A DNA stretch of 64,000 nt from Ovis canadensis. Lineage: Eukaryota; Chordata; Mammalia; Artiodactyla; Bovidae. Location of the stretch: assembly GCF_042477335.2 (NCBI RefSeq), contig NC_091249.1, forward strand, positions 52,560,001 through 52,624,000, given 5' to 3'. A model generated the notes under the pieces. The model was given only the letters and a program-made list of their open reading frames with translations. It was not told the DNA's origin and did no database searches. Positions 56,306 to 64,000 of this stretch are shown in pieces (the first letter of the stretch is position 1; each line of letters opens with the position of its first letter). Position numbers and translations under genes: made by a program.

Positions 56306-57240
56306 GTAAGAACTGTTTATTTTTTCTAGTTTCATTGAAAAATAATTGACATATATCACTGAATAAGTTTAAGGTGCACAACATGAAGATTTAGTTTTCA
56401 TGTATTGTGAACTGGGGTTTCCCCTGTGGTTCAGCGATAAAAAAAATCCACCTGCCAATAACCTCTCAGATCTGGAAGTTTGTGTCTTTTGACAACCTTT
56501 CATTTTCCCCAGCCTAAACTCGCTACTTCTGAAAAGAATAAGTCCATTTTCTTTTCCTATGTTTTTTTTTTCAATTTTTTACATTTCCATGTATGAGTGA
56601 CATCATACAGTATTTGTCTTCTCTCTTTGAATTCTTTCACTTAGCATAATTCTTTCACTTAGCATAATAACTTTATGGTCCATTCATAGTCATAAATCAT
56701 CAAATTTCTTAGTTTTTTATGGCCAAGTGGCATTCCATTGTATACATGCATCTCAAACTCTTTATCCATTCATCCATCCATAGATACTCAGGTTGTTTTC
56801 CATGTCTTGGCTATTGTGAATAATTTTGCTATAAACATAAGGGTGCAGATATATTTTAAGAGATTGTTTTTGTTTCCTTAGATATTTTCTCAGAATTAGA
56901 GCTTCTGGATCATATATTATTTCTATTTTTAATATTTTGAGGGTCCTCCATACTGTTTCCCATAGTATTGTGCTTGTTAGAATTTACAGTCTCACTGAAG
57001 GTGCACAAGTTTTCCCTTTAACCCACGCACAAGCTAACATTTTTAAACTATACTTTCTTGAAGATGACCATTCAAAACGATGTGAGGTGCTATCTCTGAG
57101 TTTTAATTTCCCTAATGACTAGTGATGCTAAACATTTTTTCATGTACTTGTTGGAGTTTCATATATCTTCCGTGAAAAAATGTCTAATCAAGTCCTTTGC
57201 CCATTTTTGTTTTGTTAAAACACAGAATCTTTTGTTTTTT
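56306..57240 (-). mobile_element. Old L1 3' UTR fragment
   Basis: Antisense old L1 3' UTR (AAAATAATTGACATATATCA near 56338, GGCATTCCATTGTATACATG near 56729). It contains a Bov-tA head fragment at 56414-56462 and a 20-bp tandem duplication (AATTCTTTCACTTAGCATAA) near 56632-56672. Confidence 0.65.
56414..56462 (+). mobile_element. Bov-tA SINE head fragment
   Basis: Only the tRNA-like head remains (GGGGTTTCCCCTGTGGTTCAG, then ATCCACCTGCCAAT). Confidence 0.65.
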
Positions 57241-57411
57241 GACATCATTTAAAAGGCAAAAAACAAAGAAAGAGTACTTTTGTTTACAGTTTCTTATTAA
57301 GAACAGATTAAAAAATCCAACAAAATTTGCTATTTCAACAGAGAAAACCAAATTCTAATATTGCATCAGTTTACTTTTGATTACATTAAAATTTATGATT
57401 ATCAACATTCC

Positions 57412-57505
57412 AGATTCATGTCAATGTATAGCAAAACCAATACAATATTGTAAAGCAATTAGCCTCCAATTAAAATAAATAAATTTATATAAAAAAATAA
57501 TGTAG
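57412..57505 (+). mobile_element. Very short bovine-type L1 3' tip
   Basis: Sense 3' terminus (GATTCATGTCAATGTATAGC; AACCAATACAATATTGTAAA; TTAGCCTCCAATTAAAATAA) followed by A-rich sequence. It is under 100 bp, an extreme 5' truncation, and has the same 3' end type as the transduction unit. Confidence 0.8.
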
Positions 57506-58155
57506 GCAGTACATTCTAAAAAGATAAATAAATAAAAAATAAATCTAAGTACACTTTAATCTTAGCCAACTTGAAAAAGCATACATTTCCCCCCAAGATT
57601 TCCTTTCCAAATTCCTCTACAATTTTATCCTGGTCTTCCTTTTCCCCATTCTCAAATAACCAATTTTAATTCATGCCAAAATTTTGTCCTATTTTTCCAT
57701 CAAACATATATCTCCATTCCTCATAACTTTTAAAAATTAATTTATTCATTTTAAAATGAAACAAAGGTGAATATTTTTAATGATAAAAGGTACAATTCAC
57801 AAAGAAGATAGACATTATAAACCATTAGACACCTAACAACAAAGAAACAAAGATAAATAAAGCAAAAATTAGAAGAAATGCAAGAGAAAAGAAAAAATAT
57901 ATCATCATAGTGAGACATACTCACATTTCTCTGAGAATGTTTTATCAAGTACAGAAAAAATAAGAACAGGAGCATCTTGAATGATGTCATTAATAATTTA
58001 AATGTAATAGATTTCTATTTCTATTTACCTTATATCCTACAGAAATATTTTTAAATTTTGTGTCTCATACATTGTTATTAGATGTCCATAGGACATTTAG
58101 AAAAACTGGCAAAAAGACAAATGTTACTTAATTTCAAAAAGTAGAGGGGGTTTTT
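57506..58155. other. Unassigned AT-rich sequence
   Basis: About 650 bases, very AT-rich. A 79-codon minus-strand frame at 57751-57990 is low-complexity and hydrophobic, with no family match. No gene is supported. Confidence 0.4.
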
Positions 58156-58290
58156 CGGTGTGTGTGTGTGACTTGGTTATACATATACACATATATTATT
58201 ATTGAAATTATTTTCCACTATAGCTTACTACAAGATATGGACTATAGTTCCCTGTGCTATACAGTAAACCTTTGTTGCTTATTGTATATT
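58156..58290 (-). mobile_element. L1 3' UTR fragment
   Basis: Antisense old L1 3' end wording (AGTTCCCTGTGCTATACAGT near 58245). Confidence 0.65.
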
Positions 58291-58985
58291 TTTTTAAATT
58301 AGAAATCTAGAATTCTATTCATACTAAGTCAAACAAGAGGAATCAAAATGTCATAAATATTTTAGTTAGGCAAAACTTCATGTTTTCTAAAAAATGTATA
58401 TTATATGTATTATATATATTTATACAAAAACTTTTCTACTATGATCGATAAAGTCTTGAGAAAGAACCTAAGAACAAAAAATGAAGAGATGGAGAAATTG
58501 GAAAACATAAATTAAAAGGGAGTACTGAATATGAAATAGAAAAAGAGAAACAAACTAGATAAAAGTAAAAGATCCTCATATAGTCCAGCTGTTTTTAAAC
58601 ATGACTGCTCATTAGAAATATCTCTGGTAATATGGAGGAAAAAAACAATACCTGGGAATTTGTATTTTTCAAAAACTTCCAAGATAATTCTGATATACAT
58701 CTGGATTTTAAAAAGTGATTACAGGTTTTTCTGTTAAATGATAGCTTTGGTGATAAAGAATTCTGTTATTTTTCTGTTGACCAATCATGATACAATGATA
58801 TGAAGTGAATAATAGTTACATAATCATAATAAAGAAAGATGTTCATCAGTTTTCACAATCAATAGCCTCACAAAAAATAAAAGATAATTATAATTGCAAG
58901 CCATAATAGGAACATGATTAACCTAACAATATAAAACAATATAAAATAATTACATACAATTTGGGGTGTCAAGCAGAGTGATGAG
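58291..58985. other. Unassigned AT-rich sequence
   Basis: About 700 bases without recognised gene or repeat. Confidence 0.4.
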
Positions 58986-60865
58986 GTAAGTGGAAGTGCA
59001 AATATGCATGTGTTTTCATCTGCTCAGCCAGCTGGTTGGTGCATTTGACTCATTTACATTTAAGGTAATTATCAATATGTATGATCCTATTACCATTTTC
59101 TTAATTGTTTTGGGTTTATTTTCTGTAGGCAGGTCTTTTCCTCCTGCCCAGAGAAGTTCTTTTAGTATTTGTTGTAAAGTTGGTTTGCTGGTATGGAATT
59201 CTCTTAGCTTTTGCTCTTCTGCAAACTTTTTATTTCTCCAAGAAATCTGAAGGAGAGTCTTGCTGAGTAGAGTATTCTTGGTTCTAGGTTATTCCCTTTC
59301 ATCACTTTAAATACATCATGCCATTCCCTTCTGGCTTATAGAGTTTCTGTTGAGAAATTAGCTGACAGCCTGATGGGAGTTCCCTCATATGTTATTTGTT
59401 GTTTTTCCCTTGTGCTTTTAATATTTTATCTCAGTCTTTACTTTTTTTCAGTTTGATTACAATGTGTCTCAGTGTGTTCCTCCTTGGATTTATCCTTCCT
59501 GGGACTCTCTGTGCTTCCTGGACTTGGCTGACTCTTTCATTTCCCATGTTCAGGAAGTTTTGAGCTACTATATCTTCAAATATTTTCTCAGGTCCTTTCT
59601 TTCTCTCATCTCCTCTGGGAAACCAATAATATGAATGTTGGTGCATTTAATGTTGTCCCAGAGATCTCTTAGGCTGTCTTTATTTCTTTTCATTCTTTTT
59701 TCTGTATTCTGTTCTGAGGCAGTGATTTCCACCATTCTGTACTCCATGTCATTGATCCATTCTCCTGCCTCAGTTATTCTGCCATGGATTCCTTCTAGTG
59801 TATTATTCATCTCTGTGTGTTTGTTCTTTAGTTCTTCTAGGTCTTTGGTAAACATTTCTTGCATCTTCTCAATTGTTGCCTCCATTCTTTTTCTGATATC
59901 TTGAATCATCTTCACTATCATTATTCTGAATTCTTTTACTGGAAGGTTGCCTATCTCCACTTCATTTAGTTGTTTTTCTGGGGTTTTATCTTTTCCCTTC
60001 ATCTGGGACATAACTTTCTACAATGTGGTTTCTGTTTTAGTTTCTGTGGGACTGTGCTTCTCTTGCTTCTTCTGTCTGCCCTCTGATGGAGGAGGTTAAG
60101 AAGCTTGGGTATAGTTTCCTGATGGGAGGGACTGGTGATGGGAAAAACTGGGTCTTGCTCTGGCGGGCAGGGCCTTGTTCAGTAAAACTTTCATCCAATC
60201 GTCTGCTGATGGGTGGGGTTGTACACCCTCCCTGGTACTTTTTTGACCTGAGGTTACCCAGTCCTCAGGTCTATGGGCTCTATGGTTTACACCAAGGGGG
60301 ACCTTCCCAGACTTCTGCTGCCCCCATCCCTGTGGTGAACCCCTGCTGAACCACACCTCTACAGGAGACCCTCCAACCCTAGCAGATAGTTTTGGTTCAG
60401 TCTCCTGTGGAGTCACTGCTCCTTTCCTCTGAGTCTTGCTGCATGCAAGGTTTTATTTGTGCCCTCCAAGACTGGAGTCTCTGTTTCCCCTACTCCTGTG
60501 GAAGTCGTGTAATCAAATCCCACTGGCCTTCAAGGTCAGATTCCTTGGGAAGTCCCAGTCCCTTTGTTGGATCCCCAGGCTGGAAGCTTGATACGGGGTT
60601 CAGAACCTTCACAACAGTGGGAGAACTTCTTTGGTACTATTGTTCTCCAGTATATCTGGTGGGTATGGAGTTTGATTTTATCATGATTGTGCCCCTCCTA
60701 CCATCTTACTGTGGTTTCTTCTTTGTCTTTGGATGTGGGGTATCTTTTTTGGTAGGTTCCAGCATCCTCCTGTTGATGGTTGTTCAACAGCTAGGTGTGA
60801 TTTTGGTGCTTTTGAAGGAGGAGATGAGCACATGTCCTTCTACTCCACCATCTTGAACTGGAAGC
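58986..60865 (-). mobile_element. L1 LINE 5' part (5' UTR, ORF1, start of ORF2), lacking its 3' part
   Basis: Antisense L1 with an apparent 5' end at about 60865 (AAGATGGTGGAGTAG on the minus strand) and a GC-rich 5' UTR to about 60012. ORF1 follows, with an open 147-codon frame at 59568-60011 starting MSQMKGKDKTPEKQ, a coiled coil rich in E and K (KRMEATIEKMQEMFTKDLEE), then RMVEITASEQN and SLRDLWDNIKC. The ORF1 C-terminal half is in a second frame at 59431-59646 (VQEAQRVPGRINPRRNT). The element stops just inside ORF2. Confidence 0.85.
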
Positions 60866-61010
60866 CTGAGTTATTATTTTTTATCCATTGGATTATATGA
60901 GTTCTTTACACATTTTTATACTAACCCCTTATATTTAAGTTCTACAATATTTCAATTCTATATATTGTCTTTTCTCTTGCCATTTTTATTCAAAATAGTA
61001 TTTGAAGTTC
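60866..61010 (-). mobile_element. Old L1 fragment
   Basis: Short antisense L1 wording (TATATGAGTTCTTTACACAT near 60894), diverged. It probably flanked the L1 5' part before that inserted. Confidence 0.45.
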
Positions 61011-61770
61011 CAACTAAAGAAACAGTGCAAGGAATAGATAAAATGCCTTCAAATTGGAAAGAAGACATAAAATTGTAACCATTTATAGAAGAAACAACTT
61101 TATGTTTACAAAATTCTAGGTGCCACCAAAAACTGTTAAACATAAATGAATTCAACCAAGTGCAGAACAGAAAATCAGTTGCAAACCTGCTGCATTTCTA
61201 TACAGTGACCACAAACTATCAAAATAGAAATTAAGAAGTAATCCCTTTTACAGTTGTATCAAAAAAATAAAACACCTAAGAACAAATTTAACTGGGGAGC
61301 CATAAGACCTATACTCTGAAAAGTATAAGAGATTGATGAAAGAAACTGAAGAAGACACAAATAAATGGAAAGACATACCCCACTTGTAATTGAAATAATG
61401 AATATTATTAAACTGTTTGTTACCCAAAACCACCTTCTTATTTAATACAATTCTCAATGGATGAATGAATAAAGAAGCTATGCCTTTTTAATTTGGCCAT
61501 AAAAAGTAATGAAATATTGCTTTTTGTGATAGCGCAGATGGACCTTGACTGTTTTATGTTAAGTGAAAAGGTCAGACAGAGAAAGATAGACACTGCATAG
61601 TATCACTTATATGTGGAATCTAAAATAACAAAAAAAACTCAGACCAAACAAACAAACAGAAAACATTATGATAGAAACAGAAAAATATTGGTGGTCTCCA
61701 GAGAAGACTGAGGAGCAAAGTGGGTAAGGGAGTTAAAAGGTGCAAACTTCCAGCTATATAAAATAGTTCA
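61011..61770 (+). mobile_element. Old L1 ORF2/3' UTR fragment
   Basis: Sense L1: ORF2 remnants to about 61490, then an old L1 3' UTR (ATATGTGGAATCTAAAATAA near 61610; TGGTGGTCTCCAGAGAAGAC near 61690). Confidence 0.65.
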
Positions 61771-62050
61771 TTGGGATGTAGCGAACAGCAAAGTTTATCA
61801 CAGTGGTGTATCTCAAATTCGTATTTACTTTTTGGAACTCTCTGGATGTTTTGGGGCTATTTCTAATCTGTAGCTGGATGAATCCACAGATGTAGAACCC
61901 AAAGATACAGAGAGCCAAATGTTCTAACATAGGAGTACAGAATACGTCAGAGGAATGTTTTCCACATTCTAACATTGAGACCCATTAGGGTTTCAGACTC
62001 TGGTTTCTAAGAATTCAATAGAATGGAGTGAAAAACTCAGTGAACATCAT
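61771..62050. other. Unassigned sequence, possibly an ancient repeat
   Basis: The segment at about 61876-61924 (GCTGGATGAATCCACAGATG; AACCCAAAGATACAGAGAGC) feels like a widespread mammalian repeat, but I cannot name its family. No gene was seen. Confidence 0.3.
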
Positions 62051-62059
62051 ACATAGTAA

Positions 62060-62262
62060 GTGAAAGTGTTAGTCAGTTGTGTCCGACTTTTTGTGACCCC
62101 ATGAACTGCAGCCCACTAGGCTCCTCTGTCCGTGGAATTCTCCAGGCAAGAATACTGGAGTGGGTTGCCATTTCCTTCTCCAGGGGATCTTCCCTTCCCT
62201 GGGATTCAACCTGGTTTCCCACACTGCAGGCAGACTCTTTACCAACTGAGCTATCAGGGAAG
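62060..62262 (-). mobile_element. Bov-tA SINE with target-site duplication
   Basis: Reverse-oriented copy (GAAAGTGTTAGTCAGTTGTG; head at GAGCTATCAGGGAAG), flanked by ACATAGTAA at 62051-62059 and 62263-62271. Confidence 0.93.
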
Positions 62263-62380
62263 ACATAGTAAAGCTCCATGCAAAATTCTTTCATGGTACT
62301 TTGTTCAGTTGTGTGTGAGTATACGTGTATGTGCTCGTGTTTTATTCTTCAGTGTTTTTGTGAATGTGCATCCTGGATCA

Positions 62381-62624
62381 TGGGCTTTTCAGGTAGTGCT
62401 CACTTGGGAAGCCCAGTGGTAAAGAACCTGCCTTCCAATACAGGAGATGTAAGAGACACTGGTTTGATCCCTGGGTTGGGAAGATTCCCTGGAGAAGGGC
62501 ATGGCAACCCCCACCCCCCCCCAGTATTCTTGCCTGGAGAATCCCACAGATGGAGGAGCCTATGGTGGGCTATGGTCCATAGGTCACAAAGAGTCGGACA
62601 CGACTGAAGTGAGTTAGCACACAC
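62381..62624 (+). mobile_element. Bov-tA SINE with target-site duplication
   Basis: Sense copy (TGGGCTTTTCAGGTAGTGCT to GTGAGTTAGCACACAC), flanked by GCATCCTGGATCA at 62368-62380 and GCATTCTGGATCA at 62625-62637. A C-rich run lies inside at about 62511-62522. Confidence 0.93.
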
Positions 62625-62637
62625 GCATTCTGGATCA

Positions 62638-62928
62638 CAAAATAAAGGCATGGATTTGATACATAGTTGAAAACATCTAGAACCCACTGCAGTGGGTTCT
62701 AAGGCAAGAATAGCTTAAAAGTGAAGTCCCACTAATGAGGAGGAAGTAGCATGAATGAAAAGCCTGACAGAAAAGCCTGGTTGCAGAGGGAACAGGTAGC
62801 AGTGTGGGTGCTGAAATCACCTCACTCTCAAGAAACAACAGTCTGAACTTTTATTGCTTCAGTTGCCTCACCATGGGATCTGCCTCATTCTCTGGATCTA
62901 ACTGTGATTCCTATATCTATCCATGCTT
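62638..62928. other. Short unassigned sequence
   Basis: About 290 bases with no gene. It includes a small perfect palindrome-like motif, AGAACCCACTGCAGTGGGTTCT, at about 62681-62702. Confidence 0.4.
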
Positions 62929-63062
62929 GCTCCTGCTGCTGCTAAGTCACTTCAGTCGTGTCCGATTCTGTGACCCCATAGACGGCAGCCCACCAGGCTC
63001 CCCTGTCCCTGGGATTCGTCAGGCAAGAACACTGGAGTGGGTTGCCATTTCCTTCTCCAATG
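62929..63062 (-). mobile_element. Bov-A2-type SINE monomer
   Basis: Reverse-oriented (GCTGCTGCTAAGTCACTTCA; CATTTCCTTCTCCAATGC). A short direct repeat CATGCTT lies at 62922-62928 and 63063-63069. Confidence 0.88.
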
Positions 63063-63069
63063 CATGCTT

Positions 63070-64000
63070 ATTTGACCACAAATTTTTTAGGTATTGTGCA
63101 ATAGCAGATGTGCTGGCCCTTCTTTCATTTTCCCTTGTGACATTATTTTCTGTGTTATTACTGAACTTTGGCTTTGACCTCTTGTTATTTCTGATGGGTA
63201 AACTCTAGATCTGGTTCTGTTCCTTGTCCAACAAGCAGAGGCTTCTCTACATCATGCACCTCCTACACAGACCATGAAAATTAATCTTTTTAAACATGAT
63301 TTATCTCTGAGGAAAGTATATCACATTCATTCATTTAGATTACTGTAATAGGCCTTTTCCATTATGATTGAAGATCCAAAGGAGCAGGGACTTTATATTT
63401 TGCTCCATTTTGTGTTTTCAAAGTGAATGCATTTATACAGAAAAAATATTAAAGAAATAAAAATCTATAAAATAAAAACAATTTCAAGGAAAATACAACC
63501 AGGAAAAGACTAGTGGTTTCACACAATTGTATCAAATGATATTTAATAAAAATCTTAAGACTGACTTATGGAATAAGATGTATAAAATATAAAATTTTAG
63601 TCACATCACACGGGCCTCTAATTAAAGATTATAATGGCAAAGACCTGTAAATAAGAAATATATATATAAAGGTACAATTTTTGCAAAGCAGAAGAAACAG
63701 TATGTAAAGTTATAATTCCTATCAGTAAAAAGATAAGCAATTCCAGTATGCTTATGAAAAAAAAAGCAGTAGTTATCTGAATGCAAAAGAATATCTTCCA
63801 TAAGAGGGGAGAAGATGATTGCTATCATGAAAACATTTAATCACAAAAGTCAAAAAGCTACTAATATGGAAAAACCAATGTGAAATAAGAATATAACATG
63901 TATAGAGGTTGTTATTACAACAGAGGATATAGAAAAAGTTTCCCTGTATGAAATGTAATATAGGAGAATATGACATGATGGACTAATAGAACTGATTAAA
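63070..64000. other. Unassigned AT-rich sequence
   Basis: About 930 bases to the window end with no recognised gene or repeat. Frames are at most 68 codons and low in complexity. Confidence 0.4.

Noticed and set aside
60392-60856. A 154-codon plus-strand frame.
   Set aside because: It is antisense to the L1 5' UTR upstream of the ORF1 frame. There is no family motif, and its composition explains it.
1-64000. CRISPR array or prokaryotic-type operon.
   Set aside because: No evenly spaced identical repeats with unique spacers were seen. Repeat content, single-exon ORs and SINE/LINE structure show animal nuclear DNA.

Overview
The window looks like ruminant nuclear DNA, most likely a bovid such as cattle. 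The evidence is the density of BovB (RTE-type) LINEs, their tRNA-headed partner SINEs (Bov-tA, Bov-A2), bovine-type L1s and a CHR-2-like SINE. I assigned these by recognising the sequence, not by a database search. The only intact host genes I can support are three single-exon olfactory receptor (OR) genes of family 7: OR-1 at 3517-4485 (+), OR-2 at 26923-27891 (-) and OR-3 at 50681-51691 (-). The window therefore looks like part of an OR7 cluster. Each OR has a splice-acceptor-like site 13-16 nt before its ATG, as expected for OR genes with non-coding leader exons. The leader exons and promoters were not identified.

Layout. Positions 1-6219 form the left arm of a large inverted duplication: old L1, OR-1, old L1. 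Positions 6220-25004 are a spacer of nested retroelements: BovB copies A-F, a solo LTR, several SINEs, and an L1 that appears to have carried about 1 kb of 3' flanking DNA with it. Positions 25005-29395, resuming at 41906-42325, are the right arm in inverse orientation and carry OR-2. This arm is split by a nearly full-length but decayed L1, which is itself hit by BovB G, BovB H and a Bov-A2. Positions 42326-49373 hold mostly unassigned DNA, a 5S rRNA pseudogene and an old L1. Positions 49374-54928 hold OR-3 between BovB copies K, L and M. Positions 55000-64000 hold old L1 fragments, SINEs and AT-rich unassigned DNA.

How it fits together. OR-1 and OR-2 are about 92% identical in protein by my count and lie tail to tail. 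Both arms share a Bov-tA SINE at the same site, so the duplication is younger than that SINE insertion, meaning within ruminants. Many later insertions are specific to one arm. BovB copies A-M sum to roughly 15.5 kb, about a quarter of the window. No functional RNA gene, CRISPR array or novel operon-like system was seen. The most notable items are the dated inverted duplication, the L1 3' transduction, the loss of the ancestral stop codon in OR-3, and substitutions at signature receptor positions in OR-2.
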